Source of the DNA: Candidatus Cloacimonetes bacterium HGW-Cloacimonetes-3
Lineage (GTDB): Bacteria > Cloacimonadota > Cloacimonadia > Cloacimonadales > Cloacimonadaceae
Direction: 5' to 3'
DNA: 64,000 bases
Assembly: GCA_002840645.1 (NCBI GenBank)
Contig: PHBO01000003.1
Span: 124,001-188,000 of the forward strand
The notes beneath the pieces were generated by a model. It did no database searches. It saw only the letters and a list, made by a program, of their open reading frames with translations, and had not been told where the DNA came from. A program made the position numbers and the translations under genes. Positions 51,919 through 61,453 of the stretch are shown in pieces; positions within the stretch are counted from its first letter, which is position 1; the number at the start of each line of letters is the position of its first letter.

Positions 51919-54900
51919 ATGCGTAAACATGCATTGATCCTGCTAATTGTAATGCTCCTTGGGGCTGCATTTCTTGATGCTGCCACAACCGGGCGTTTAG
52001 CTGTTCGTGTTCGTGATGGACAGGGGCGATCTGTCGAATTTGTCAACATCGTAGTGATGCAAGGCTCACAGCGCATAACCGGTGGTCAAACCAACGAAAA
52101 AGGGACAGCGATCATTATCAACATCCCTCCGGGCCAATATACTGTAAAATTCACTTTGATCGGTTTCGCAGAAGTTGTTTACAGAGATGTTAGGATACAA
52201 GTAGATCAAACTGCCAGTCTTTCTCCTATTATGGAGAAGGCAAGTATTAGATTGAATACTATCTCGGTTGTTGCAACCGACGACAAAGTTGAGAAAGATA
52301 GAGTGGGTTCTGCGCGTCAGATTGAAATGGATAAAATGTCTGATACTGCAGTGGGCAACATTGCCGGCATTATATCTCTTCAAGCTGGAGTAACGAATAT
52401 TGGTGGCGAGCTTCACATCCGCGGTGGACGTTCGAACGAAGTGAATTACACTGTTGACGGAATGAGTGTGTCCGATCCTGTTGATGGTGGGGCTACTTTG
52501 CAGGTGGATACAGATGCCATAAGCGACATGAAGGTTATGACTGGTGGATTTCCTGCAGAATATGGTAACGCTCAATCCGGAGTTGTGAACATTGTAACTA
52601 AAGATGGAGATTCATTCTTCTCGGGTAAGCTTGAGTATCAAACAGATCACCTCTATAAAGAGAATAGAAATTCTGATGTTTTCAAATTTGCCATTGGTGG
52701 ACCTGTTATCCCCTTCGCTGCTCCCGAATTGAAGGAGAAGTTCACATTCTACTTAAATGGAGCAGGTGAATGGCTTGATGGGCGCATGAAAGACTATTAC
52801 ATTTCAGACCCGAATGCGGACTTTACTTTTAATGGAAGATCTCTTCTTGATGCTAAGTACGAGCCCTATAATCCCTATGAAGGAAGAGAAGACATAGTTG
52901 GTATTGACATCGGAAACCGTAATTATAACTCTTACAATGTGAACCTCAAAAGTAAGTATGTTATCAGTTCCGGGCAGAACTTAACCTTCGCAGCACGTGG
53001 CGACAGAAGCTATAGTCAGCTATTTGGCGAGGGTGGAACAGACTACAGCTGGCGTTATGCAAATCAGCATTTCGCAGAAGATGAAACCGTCCAGAAGCAG
53101 TTTATCACAACTTATGACCATGTTTTCAACTCTACGATGAACCTGAAGGTGAAAGCCAGCTATTACCAAAAAGATAGCTATACAGGGCCCAAGGGTATCG
53201 ATAGAAATAATTATTTTTACTGGGTAATTGATCCGAATGATCCCCCGTCTGACTATGCTGAAATGGTTAAGCAAGAAAGATATGGGTTTAATAGTATTGA
53301 CAACAACCGCGATGGCATCTATGATTATGGTTTCTGGGGTAGTTCTTCCTGGGTTTATGGATTGCAAGGGCTTGAAGTTCCCCGTGCTATTACAGGATTC
53401 AAAGCTCCCGGTACTATTTATACCAGTTTTGTGGATGACCAAACATCTACAATCAGTGCCAGAGGTGATTTTGAGTGGCAGATAAACGAAACACATCTTG
53501 GCAAGACCGGGCTGGAGATTATCAAGCATAGCATCAAGAAGAACCAATTGCAGAGCTTCCTTACAATATATGAGGATAGACGGCAGAACTACTTGAGAAG
53601 TGTATTTGATATGAGAACATACGACTTTGCAGATTATCAAGCTTACCTAAATGGAACCGGACAGCTCCCATCTCAGCTTTACACTATATTACCGAAGGAA
53701 GATGATCCCACATCTAATGCTGATCTTGTGGCGATTTACAAGCCGGAATATTACTTTGAAGCAGCAAAGGCTGCAGCAGGGAAAAGAGACGGCTACCAAG
53801 CTGATCCATGGCAAATGGCGTATTACGTCCAGGATAGAATGGAATGGGAAGGGATGATAGTGAACGCAGGCTTGCGTTTCGACTTCTGGTATCTTGGGAA
53901 AGAGTATTCCATCGCCCAGGATAATGGAACCTTCTCTCCCAGGGGTTTTGACACTAAAGATCGTTTCCAGATGATGGTGTCTCCTCGTTTGGGAGTATCT
54001 CACCCCATAACCGAAAGAGATGTGTTGCGTTTTGCATACAATTATCAGAATCAACTGCCCCAAATGCAATACATATTTACAAGTAAGACACCTCAAGATG
54101 CCAATTTGCAGGGTGCCATTAATGTCGGCAACCCCAGCCTTGAACCGCAGATCACAGTTACCTACGAGGTAGGTTTATCGCATCAGCTTAATGATGACTA
54201 TGTGGTTGATATGACTGCTTATTATAAGAACCTTTATAACTATGTTAGCACTAAAAAGGAAAGAAAAGTTGGCGAGGAATCAATCACATGGTACAAATAC
54301 ATCTCTGAAGACTACGGTTCTGCCCGTGGTATAGATATGCAATTGGAAAAACTACTCTCGAATTTCAATACCTGGAGTGTGGCATATTCACTTGCCTGGG
54401 CTCAGGGAAATAACTCTTACACCGTAATCCAAGATGAGGCAACTAACTTAAGGGAATTTCCCTTAGATTGGGATGTTCGCCACAATGTGAGTGTTAATTA
54501 CACATTCCGTATTGGTCGGGGGGAAGAATTCTTTGTTCCCTTCACCGATTTTATCTTGCCCATAGATGACGTTGTAGCTAATCTTACTTGGAGCTATGCT
54601 TCCGGTTCTCCCTACACTCCTCAGAGTTATGAAGGAAACAATAACTTCCTTGATACTAATAGTAAGCGTAAGGCACCGACTCACTCCGCTAATCTAAGAG
54701 TTACCAAGGGCTTCCGCCTACCTAATAAATCCAGTATGAGAGTGTATATGGAAGTGGAAAACCTGTTTAAGAAAACAAATATTTACGATGTGTATTCCAA
54801 AACCGGATCACCCTATTTTGATGGGGCAGATCTGGAAGATTCACAACTTGGCTATGTTTTCCCTGAAGTGGAATACACTTATAACTTAGCCGTCAACAAC

Positions 54901-54957
54901 CCAACTTATGTAAATAGCTTCCGGGGTATCACCTTGGGCGTTATATTCAACTTCTAA
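51919..54957 (+). CDS. TonB-dependent receptor with carboxypeptidase-like N-terminal domain
   Basis: 1012 aa from the ATG at 51919, chosen because AAGGGAGG lies 6 nt upstream; ATG 51901 has no site. Signal peptide (MRKHALILLIVMLLGAAFLDA), then a CarboxypepD_reg-like domain (VEFVNIVVMQGSQRITGG, IPPGQYTVKFTLIGF), a plug domain (GELHIRGGRSNEVNYTVDGMSV, GGFPAEYGNAQSGVVNIVT) and a 22-strand barrel ending in ITLGVIFNF. It imports an unknown large ligand. It is the first gene of an operon with its own motor genes 24 bp downstream. Confidence 0.94.
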   Translation: MRKHALILLIVMLLGAAFLDAATTGRLAVRVRDGQGRSVEFVNIVVMQGSQRITGGQTNEKGTAIIINIPPGQYTVKFTLIGFAEVVYRDVRIQVDQTASLSPIMEKASIRLNTISVVATDDKVEKDRVGSARQIEMDKMSDTAVGNIAGIISLQAGVTNIGGELHIRGGRSNEVNYTVDGMSVSDPVDGGATLQVDTDAISDMKVMTGGFPAEYGNAQSGVVNIVTKDGDSFFSGKLEYQTDHLYKENRNSDVFKFAIGGPVIPFAAPELKEKFTFYLNGAGEWLDGRMKDYYISDPNADFTFNGRSLLDAKYEPYNPYEGREDIVGIDIGNRNYNSYNVNLKSKYVISSGQNLTFAARGDRSYSQLFGEGGTDYSWRYANQHFAEDETVQKQFITTYDHVFNSTMNLKVKASYYQKDSYTGPKGIDRNNYFYWVIDPNDPPSDYAEMVKQERYGFNSIDNNRDGIYDYGFWGSSSWVYGLQGLEVPRAITGFKAPGTIYTSFVDDQTSTISARGDFEWQINETHLGKTGLEIIKHSIKKNQLQSFLTIYEDRRQNYLRSVFDMRTYDFADYQAYLNGTGQLPSQLYTILPKEDDPTSNADLVAIYKPEYYFEAAKAAAGKRDGYQADPWQMAYYVQDRMEWEGMIVNAGLRFDFWYLGKEYSIAQDNGTFSPRGFDTKDRFQMMVSPRLGVSHPITERDVLRFAYNYQNQLPQMQYIFTSKTPQDANLQGAINVGNPSLEPQITVTYEVGLSHQLNDDYVVDMTAYYKNLYNYVSTKKERKVGEESITWYKYISEDYGSARGIDMQLEKLLSNFNTWSVAYSLAWAQGNNSYTVIQDEATNLREFPLDWDVRHNVSVNYTFRIGRGEEFFVPFTDFILPIDDVVANLTWSYASGSPYTPQSYEGNNNFLDTNSKRKAPTHSANLRVTKGFRLPNKSSMRVYMEVENLFKKTNIYDVYSKTGSPYFDGADLEDSQLGYVFPEVEYTYNLAVNNPTYVNSFRGITLGVIFNF

Positions 54958-54981
54958 ATTATTCCAAGGAGGAATTATAAA

Positions 54982-55722
54982 ATGAGAAAATTCTCGTTGA
55001 TTATGCTGATAGTGTTGATGAGCCTTGTATTTTCGAGTCTTGCATACGCTGTGGAACAAGCCGCTCCTGTTACCGGTGGTGGAATGGAAAGCTTTGCTGA
55101 ACTGGTTTTTGGCAGTGGGTTGGTAAAATGGTTTAAAGATGGTGGCTGGGCAATGTGGCCTATCCTTATCGTTACTATTTATGGTTTAGCCTACGTTATC
55201 TGGAAGTTTATTGCCCTTTTAACTGGTAAGCTTAATCTGAATAATTTCCTTGGGAAAGTGATTCCACTAATCAAGGACAAGAAATATAAAGAAGCACTTG
55301 CGATAGCTCAGAAAGCAAAGGGACCGGTTGCTGCTGTCGTTTATGCAGGTTTACTGAAGGCCGACAAGGGCATTGTAGCTGTGGAAAAAGCCATTGAGAA
55401 TGCTGCTATGATAGAAATGAGTTTCTTAGAAAAAGGCTTCCTGGAGCTTTCTACAGCAATAACCCTTGCTCCTATGTTAGGATTTTTGGGAACCGTGTCC
55501 GGTATGATTAGTGCATTTGATGCCATTGCCGCAGCTCGTGCGGTTGATGCAACTATTGTCGCAAGTGGAATCAAAATTGCTCTTATAACAACACAGGCAG
55601 GTTTGATTGTTGCAATACCTGTGCAGTTCTTCAACAATATATTCGTTACCATGGTAGATCGCCAGGTTATAGACATGCAACGCGCTTCCGAGAAAGTAAT
55701 TGAAGCCCTGCTTGAAGCATAG
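54982..55722 (+). CDS. ExbB/TolQ-type proton-channel protein
   Basis: 246 aa with three membrane helices, and a signal-like segment at the N-terminus, a feature of some ExbB proteins. The MotA/TolQ/ExbB core is GFLELSTAITLAPMLGFLGTVSGMISAFDAIA with the conserved second helix and VDATIVASGIKIALITTQAGLIVAIPVQFF. It forms the proton-driven motor with ExbD proteins. GGAGG precedes the ATG; the ExbD gene is 9 bp downstream. Confidence 0.92.
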   Translation: MRKFSLIMLIVLMSLVFSSLAYAVEQAAPVTGGGMESFAELVFGSGLVKWFKDGGWAMWPILIVTIYGLAYVIWKFIALLTGKLNLNNFLGKVIPLIKDKKYKEALAIAQKAKGPVAAVVYAGLLKADKGIVAVEKAIENAAMIEMSFLEKGFLELSTAITLAPMLGFLGTVSGMISAFDAIAAARAVDATIVASGIKIALITTQAGLIVAIPVQFFNNIFVTMVDRQVIDMQRASEKVIEALLEA

Positions 55723-55731
55723 GGGGATTAG

Positions 55732-56157
55732 ATGAAAATCGGTCGAAAACGGAAGGGAAAAGCTGAGATACCGACATCGTCGATGTCCGACATCGCCTTC
55801 CTGTTGATTATCTTCTTTATGGCGACAACTAAGTTCGACGTCAAAGAAGGGATTAAATTAGTGCTGCCTCAGGCAACAGAGAAGCAAGAAGGAGAAGTTC
55901 AGTCTCTTACTCTTACTGAGAAGGAGATGACTCGCTTGCAGATCACTGGTGACGGGCAGATAATGGTGAACAAGGAAGCTCCACGCGTTATTGAAAGCGG
56001 TGAACTTGATACCTTGATTCAGAAGAAAGTAAAAGAAAATCAGGATATGATTTTTAAAGTTATCACCGATCGTGAAGCAAAGTATAGCGAGATGGTGAGG
56101 GTGGTTGACCGCCTGAAAGCTGCGAAAATCGAGAAGATATCCTTATCTACGAATTAG
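55732..56157 (+). CDS. ExbD/TolR-type protein (copy 1)
   Basis: 141 aa: short basic N-terminus (KIGRKRKGKAEIP), one membrane helix containing the proton-path Asp in SSMSDIAFLLIIFFM, and a periplasmic ExbD/TolR domain (QSLTLTEKEMTRLQITGDGQIMV). It works with ExbB and TonB to convert proton-motive force. The next ExbD gene follows in 9 bp, so this is a two-ExbD cluster. Confidence 0.93.
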   Translation: MKIGRKRKGKAEIPTSSMSDIAFLLIIFFMATTKFDVKEGIKLVLPQATEKQEGEVQSLTLTEKEMTRLQITGDGQIMVNKEAPRVIESGELDTLIQKKVKENQDMIFKVITDREAKYSEMVRVVDRLKAAKIEKISLSTN

Positions 56158-56166
56158 AAGGTAAAA

Positions 56167-56601
56167 ATGGCGATTATTAAAACTAAGAAAAACCGTGAAG
56201 CCGTTATCCCGACTAGTTCGATGTCTGATATTGCTTTCCTCTTATTGCTGTTTTTCATGGTATCTACTGTGTTCGTCCAAGAAAAGAAGTTTTGGGTGGA
56301 ACGCGAACGATGGCCTATAGCTGAAAGTATTGAACGAATCCCAAGAAATCACACGACTACGATATATGTTATGCGTGATGAAACGATCCTTATAGATGAT
56401 GTTCCTACAAGGATAGAATCTGCAGAGGATGTGTTTGTTTCCACTACTTTGGTACGTAAGAAAACAGACGATCCTGATCTAGTAGTATGCTTTCGTACTG
56501 ATCGTGAAACAAAGTATGGCGTGATGTCTGATGTAATGAGGCAATTGCAGGATGCTAACACTTTAGTAGTTGCCTTTGAAACTCAACAACGGAAGGATTA
56601 G
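56167..56601 (+). CDS. ExbD/TolR-type protein (copy 2)
   Basis: 144 aa, same layout as copy 1: SSMSDIAFLLLLFFM with the conserved Asp in the membrane helix and a periplasmic domain with TTIYVMRDETILIDDV. Divergence between the two outside the helix suggests non-identical roles, perhaps a hetero-dimer. It is followed by the TonB gene 11 bp later. Confidence 0.92.
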   Translation: MAIIKTKKNREAVIPTSSMSDIAFLLLLFFMVSTVFVQEKKFWVERERWPIAESIERIPRNHTTTIYVMRDETILIDDVPTRIESAEDVFVSTTLVRKKTDDPDLVVCFRTDRETKYGVMSDVMRQLQDANTLVVAFETQQRKD

Positions 56602-56612
56602 AGGCGGTTAAA

Positions 56613-57245
56613 ATGAATATGAATACGAACGATTGGAAGGATATTGCCAATGCACAATTTGGTAAAGCCCTCGCCTTATCATTAACCCTGCTGATCTTTG
56701 GCATGATGGTTACTCCTAAGATAGAAGTACGAAAGCAAGTGTTTAAGGCAGATCAGATGGAGCTTGTGGATATCCCTATGGAAGAACGGGAGAAAATTGA
56801 ACCCCCGGAACCAGAGGTGAATATTGATGTAAGCTTCGAGATTGCCGATGATCTTGGAACTCAAGATGTGGACATGAAGGCTTACGAGGATGCTATCTCT
56901 AAGATAGGCAACATCTATAGTACAACTGCTTCTTCGTCTTCTGTTGTGGATGACAGACCAGTTAATTTTGTGCCGTACGATGATCCACCTGTCGTGATAG
57001 GAACAATAGCTCCTGAATACCCTGATTTTGCTAAAAGAGCAAAACAACAAGGAACAGTGGTTCTGGAAGTTGAAGTTCTGAAAGATGGAAGTATCCGTAA
57101 TATTATTGTGAAACGTTCAGTCCCAGGTGGTTTGGACGACGCTGCAATTGCGGCAGTTCGCAAGGTGAAGTTTCAACCCGGTCGCAGTAGCGGACAACCA
57201 GTAGATTGTCTGGTTATTATACCCGTAGAATTTAAGATTAACTAA
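56613..57245 (+). CDS. TonB-family energy transducer
   Basis: 210 aa: one N-terminal membrane helix (LALSLTLLIFGMMV), a short acidic linker (about 50-120) and the TonB C-terminal domain (PEYPDFAKRAKQQGTVVLEVEVLKDGSI and VRKVKFQPG). The linker is short and only weakly proline-rich, unlike classical TonB. It transfers energy from the ExbB/ExbD motor to the receptor encoded upstream. The large secreted protein gene starts 14 bp downstream. Confidence 0.93.
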   Translation: MNMNTNDWKDIANAQFGKALALSLTLLIFGMMVTPKIEVRKQVFKADQMELVDIPMEEREKIEPPEPEVNIDVSFEIADDLGTQDVDMKAYEDAISKIGNIYSTTASSSSVVDDRPVNFVPYDDPPVVIGTIAPEYPDFAKRAKQQGTVVLEVEVLKDGSIRNIIVKRSVPGGLDDAAIAAVRKVKFQPGRSSGQPVDCLVIIPVEFKIN

Positions 57246-57259
57246 GTTGGGAGTGTTTC

Positions 57260-60200
57260 ATGAAGTTGAATAAAACCGGAATCTGCCTTAGCTTACTGCT
57301 TATATTGTTGGTAAGCTCTGCACATGCAAGAATGGCAGTCCCATCAACTGGAACCAAGAAATTGGACTTATCCAAGTTCCATAATGTCGGTAATATTTGG
57401 TTGCGGGTTAGCAACTACGGTTTCTTCGGCTCTGGTGACGACGTCATTCCTCAGTATCCCTCTCTGGAGTATCCGGGTGGTAGCGGTACAGACTATCTGT
57501 ATCAGGGGGCTTTGTGGTTTGGAGCAAAGAAACAACGACGCGATATTCAGGGTAAGAAAATGTACTGGCCTGTATATCCGCCTACAGCCACAACGGTTGC
57601 GATTTCTGAAGACAGTCCTTTGTGGAATAACACGATGACTGCTGTCCTCGATACATTAGTAACAGTTGGTTTTGATGGTGATGCTGATCTATATGAGTTT
57701 TTACCTGCATACAATCCTTTGTTAGTATCTAATCCGGATTTGACCGCTGCTTATGATATTTATAATCCCCTGGATGGGGTGGCTTATGCCTCCACCAGAT
57801 TTCATAGACGGGGTGTGGATGATGATGGAGACGGAAAGGTTGACGAAGATTTTGTCGGCTATACTTTCCCATTGCGGCAGAGCAACGAATTACCCGAAGA
57901 ATTTGTCGATTTCGGTGGTAGTTTTTTGCACAACTTAAGCGCAAATGTTTTTGGACAACTGAATGATCCTGCTAATCTGGAAATATGGTTTCCATTAGGT
58001 TTCCAGGAACTTGCTTTTGATAATTTCCCACTCCAATACCCTCTTGACACGCCACTTAATTATGCCTTCACCAACCCTCGGGATGATGATGGAGATGGCA
58101 GAATTGATGAAGACGGAGCTCCCGTATCTGAACAGGACTTTATTGCCTACTATTATGACTACTGTCCTTTTGGTTCCGAGGGGGAACGCGATCATGGCTC
58201 TTCCAAAACATCAAGCACTCACATTCCTCTTGATGTAAGAGTTCGTCAAATGAGCTATCAATGGAGTTTCGAATACATCAAGAACTTAGTATATATAGAA
58301 TTCAATATTACGAACATGCACAAAGAGGACACTTTGGTAGATTGTGCTATGGGTATATATATGGATGCCGACGTAGGTCCCCAAACATGGGGTGCTGAAA
58401 AAGCTGCTGATGACAAATCCGGTTACGTTAAAGGTTCCGGATTTGAATTTGCCTACACGTTTGATGCAGATTTTGATGGTGGACTAAGCCCTGGCTACGT
58501 GGGTGCCAGAGTTTGTACTCCAGATCCTGAGAAACTTAAATTTCACTGCTGGTACTGGGTTGTTGGCAAGGGTCCTAATGATGAAGATCCTCTGGACCGT
58601 GCTACTACCAACAAAACTGCCAATGAGAAATACTGGCTGTTAACCGGCAGAAACCCCAATAATGATAATTACAAAGCTCTGCGTCCCGAATTAGACAGCG
58701 AAACAGAGTATGTACAACCAAGCGCAAATGATACTCGTTTCTTGTTTGCTTTTTATGGCAATCCGACGGGTTCAGATGCAGCTATTGCAAATCCTGAAAC
58801 TGTTTGGAATCTTGAACCGGGCAAAACCATGAAGATTGTAGTAGCAGTTTTTCCCGGTGATACCCTCCCCGAGTTAAAGCGTTCTGCTGCCTGGGCTAAG
58901 GAAATCTATGGACAGGCTCAGGATCTCCTCAGTGTTGTTAAACCGGATATCTTCACTCACTATGACCCTCCGGAACCACCGGAAATTCCTAAATTGTATG
59001 CCGAAATAGCCGAGGATGGTGATTTCAGGATAGATTTGTATTGGGATAACAGAAGTGAGTTCTATCAGGATGTAAAAACTGTTCCTTCAGCAGTAATTGG
59101 ATGGCAGTTCCCGGAAACTCCGCGCGTTAGTGGACTGGATAGTGATCCAAATCTCTATCTACCCAGTTGGGATGGTATCCCTGAGGAATTCAGACCTGAT
59201 GAAACCCTACCTCTGGAGCGAAGATATAATAACCAAGCTCTGGTGAATCCATACACTGCTTACAGGTTACGCCACGATTTCCAAGGTTACACAATTTGGG
59301 GTCGCAGTGGCAGCGGTAGCAGAGAAGATTGGGAAATGGTTAACCGTTGGGATAAGATTGAGACTCAGCAGGACAAGGATGATTATAACGTGAACAATAA
59401 CTTCCCTGCAGATTATCGTAATTTCGGTGGTTACAGGGGTATTGACACAGACCTTCCCAACAAAAATGCTTGGGCAAATACAAGTGAATACACTGATTTC
59501 TACCATTATACGGACAAATATGACCTTGAGCAGTTAACTGCAACAGACCATTTCTATGGCTATCCTATTTATGATCCTGTAAAGGATTATAATGACCCGG
59601 TGCTTATTGCTGCAGCTAATAATATAGATACAGCTTATCCCGGCGCAGATCAATTCCAATATCGGCAAATGCTGAAAGCTCGTTTATTCAAACATAGCAG
59701 CATTCGTACCGCAGTTTTTGATGAGCTCTATGATGCTAAACTGATACCTTTAAATGGTATGGGTTTTGCTGTTGGGGTTACTCCTACTGATTCTGAAGTT
59801 GATCTGCTAAAAAGGCAAAGATTAGCCCGTCGTTGTTACAGATCAAGTATCCTGTACCCCAGAAAGGGAGTAGAGTATTATGTAGCTGTAACAGCTTATG
59901 ATAGAGGTATTCCATCTGTTGATCTTGATTATCTCGAATCCGGACGCGATGCCGATGCTAACATGAAGGTGTTTTTCCCCGGCAGCGTAGCCAAAGAGAA
60001 GATGGATAACATCATGGTTATTCCCAATCCTTATATCGGGCGAAGCAAATTTGACGGACGTCTTGAAAACGATGAGAAGGGCGATAAAAGCCGCAGATTG
60101 TGGTTTGTGAATCTACCTACAAGCTGCACAATTCGCATTTACACCTTGGCGGGTGACCTTGTAAAAGAGCTGGATCACGAAGGTGCTACACAAACGGATA

Positions 60201-60373
60201 TCATTACTATTTCCAAAGCAAGCCCATATAAAGGTATGTCTGCCTCTGGTATGCATTCATGGAATCTACTGTCCAAAAACAATCAGATCATAGCCCCCGG
60301 CGTGTATCTGTTCTCCGTAGAAAATAAAACCGACAGTAAAATCAAAGTCGGTAAATTCGTCGTTGTGAAGTAA
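57260..60373 (+). CDS. Large secreted protein with EF-hand-like loops and sorting-like tail
   Basis: 1037 aa with a signal peptide (MKLNKTGICLSLLLILLVSSAHA). No enzymatic family recognised; a long mixed beta region includes two DDDGDGxxDED-type loops (bases 57818-57850 and 58082-58114), which look like calcium-binding sites. The last 115 residues carry IMVIPNPYIGRSKF, IRIYTLAGDLVKELD and GVYLFSVEN, a FlgD/T9SS-type-A-like tail. It is 14 bp downstream of TonB and 11 bp upstream of a PorV-like gene that carries similar loops, so it may be the dedicated cargo or partner of this system. Confidence 0.85.
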   Translation: MKLNKTGICLSLLLILLVSSAHARMAVPSTGTKKLDLSKFHNVGNIWLRVSNYGFFGSGDDVIPQYPSLEYPGGSGTDYLYQGALWFGAKKQRRDIQGKKMYWPVYPPTATTVAISEDSPLWNNTMTAVLDTLVTVGFDGDADLYEFLPAYNPLLVSNPDLTAAYDIYNPLDGVAYASTRFHRRGVDDDGDGKVDEDFVGYTFPLRQSNELPEEFVDFGGSFLHNLSANVFGQLNDPANLEIWFPLGFQELAFDNFPLQYPLDTPLNYAFTNPRDDDGDGRIDEDGAPVSEQDFIAYYYDYCPFGSEGERDHGSSKTSSTHIPLDVRVRQMSYQWSFEYIKNLVYIEFNITNMHKEDTLVDCAMGIYMDADVGPQTWGAEKAADDKSGYVKGSGFEFAYTFDADFDGGLSPGYVGARVCTPDPEKLKFHCWYWVVGKGPNDEDPLDRATTNKTANEKYWLLTGRNPNNDNYKALRPELDSETEYVQPSANDTRFLFAFYGNPTGSDAAIANPETVWNLEPGKTMKIVVAVFPGDTLPELKRSAAWAKEIYGQAQDLLSVVKPDIFTHYDPPEPPEIPKLYAEIAEDGDFRIDLYWDNRSEFYQDVKTVPSAVIGWQFPETPRVSGLDSDPNLYLPSWDGIPEEFRPDETLPLERRYNNQALVNPYTAYRLRHDFQGYTIWGRSGSGSREDWEMVNRWDKIETQQDKDDYNVNNNFPADYRNFGGYRGIDTDLPNKNAWANTSEYTDFYHYTDKYDLEQLTATDHFYGYPIYDPVKDYNDPVLIAAANNIDTAYPGADQFQYRQMLKARLFKHSSIRTAVFDELYDAKLIPLNGMGFAVGVTPTDSEVDLLKRQRLARRCYRSSILYPRKGVEYYVAVTAYDRGIPSVDLDYLESGRDADANMKVFFPGSVAKEKMDNIMVIPNPYIGRSKFDGRLENDEKGDKSRRLWFVNLPTSCTIRIYTLAGDLVKELDHEGATQTDIITISKASPYKGMSASGMHSWNLLSKNNQIIAPGVYLFSVENKTDSKIKVGKFVVVK

Positions 60374-60384
60374 GGGAGGAAAAT

Positions 60385-61416
60385 GTGAAGAAAGTACTTA
60401 TTCCACTGCTTGCCATAGCAATGGTCGTTTTACCGATGTTTCTTGCAGCAAAGCCGTTTGGAAAAACAGGAACAGTTGGGATGCAGTTTCTAAAGTTGGG
60501 GGTGGATGCCCGTGCAATAGGTATGGGCGAAGCTTTTACCGCTGTTACGGACGACATCTCTTCCGTATATTGGAATCCTGCCGGATTAGCTCCAGCGTAT
60601 CAAAACCAGGTGTTCTTCTCACATACAAACTGGCCTGCTGATATTATGCAGGAATTTGCTGCTGCTTCCTTAACCAATGGTGTATCTACTGTTGCCGTTT
60701 ATGGCTCTGTGTTACACATGGATGATATGGATGTAACAGATGAAGATACTTTTGATGTTACGGGGGAAAAGTTCACTAATAGCAGTATGGCAATGGGTGT
60801 TAACTACGCGCAGCAGTTCACAAACAAATTTTCTGCTGGGTTAGGGGTTAAGTACCTTAGAGAGAATCTCTATACTTATTCTGTGAACAGCTATGCTCTT
60901 GATCTTGGCTCCATATATAACACCGGTTGGAACAATATCAAAATCGGAATGGCTCTACGCAATTTCGGTCCGGACATTCGTTATCGTGTGGACGATGATG
61001 AAGATGGACAGATTGATGAAGACCCCTTCGATCTTTTTGATAATGACGGCGATGGCAGAACAGATGAAGATAATTCAGAGTTGGACAGTAAAATACCTAT
61101 GAGCTTCTCTCTGGGAATTAGTGGCGATATCAAGCGGGATGAGATGAACTATTGGATTGCTTCCTTGCAGCTTGATAATGTGATTGATCGTATGGAGACT
61201 TGGAATCTTGGCACAGAATACAAAATGGGAAACATTTTCTTCCGTGGAGGCTATCAGTTTAATTACGATACCAACGGTTTCAGTGCCGGCGTGGGTTGGC
61301 AAGTACCAACCAGCCTGGGTATTTTTAACGTTGATTATGCTTATACAGATATGGGATACCTCACTGAGAGCTTTGTAAAAAGTGCTCATAGAGTATCAGT
61401 TAAAATAAGGTATTAA
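60385..61416 (+). CDS. PorV-like outer-membrane barrel (copy 2) with calcium-like insertion
   Basis: 343 aa, GTG start preceded by GGGAGG; signal peptide MKKVLIPLLAIAMVVLPMFLA. The signature KLGVDARAIGMGEAFTAVTDDISSVYWNPAGLAP is PorV/UPF0164 family. An acidic loop after about residue 200 (DDDEDGQIDED, DNDGDGRTDED; bases 60991-61023 and 61039-61074) resembles calcium-binding loops of the upstream secreted protein. The rest is beta barrel up to VSVKIRY. PorV proteins shuttle T9SS-type cargo to the surface; placement between two tail-bearing secreted proteins fits this. Confidence 0.9.
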   Translation: MKKVLIPLLAIAMVVLPMFLAAKPFGKTGTVGMQFLKLGVDARAIGMGEAFTAVTDDISSVYWNPAGLAPAYQNQVFFSHTNWPADIMQEFAAASLTNGVSTVAVYGSVLHMDDMDVTDEDTFDVTGEKFTNSSMAMGVNYAQQFTNKFSAGLGVKYLRENLYTYSVNSYALDLGSIYNTGWNNIKIGMALRNFGPDIRYRVDDDEDGQIDEDPFDLFDNDGDGRTDEDNSELDSKIPMSFSLGISGDIKRDEMNYWIASLQLDNVIDRMETWNLGTEYKMGNIFFRGGYQFNYDTNGFSAGVGWQVPTSLGIFNVDYAYTDMGYLTESFVKSAHRVSVKIRY

Positions 61417-61426
61417 AGAGAATAAC

Positions 61427-61453
61427 ATGAAAAAAATCAGGAGAGAACAATGA
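61427..61453 (+). other. Candidate 8-codon leader ORF overlapping the next start
   Basis: ATG AAA AAA ATC followed by codons for RREQ and TGA, the TGA overlapping the ATG at 61450. The first 12 bases repeat exactly at the main start. This may be chance duplication of a start region or a translational leader. Confidence 0.3.
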
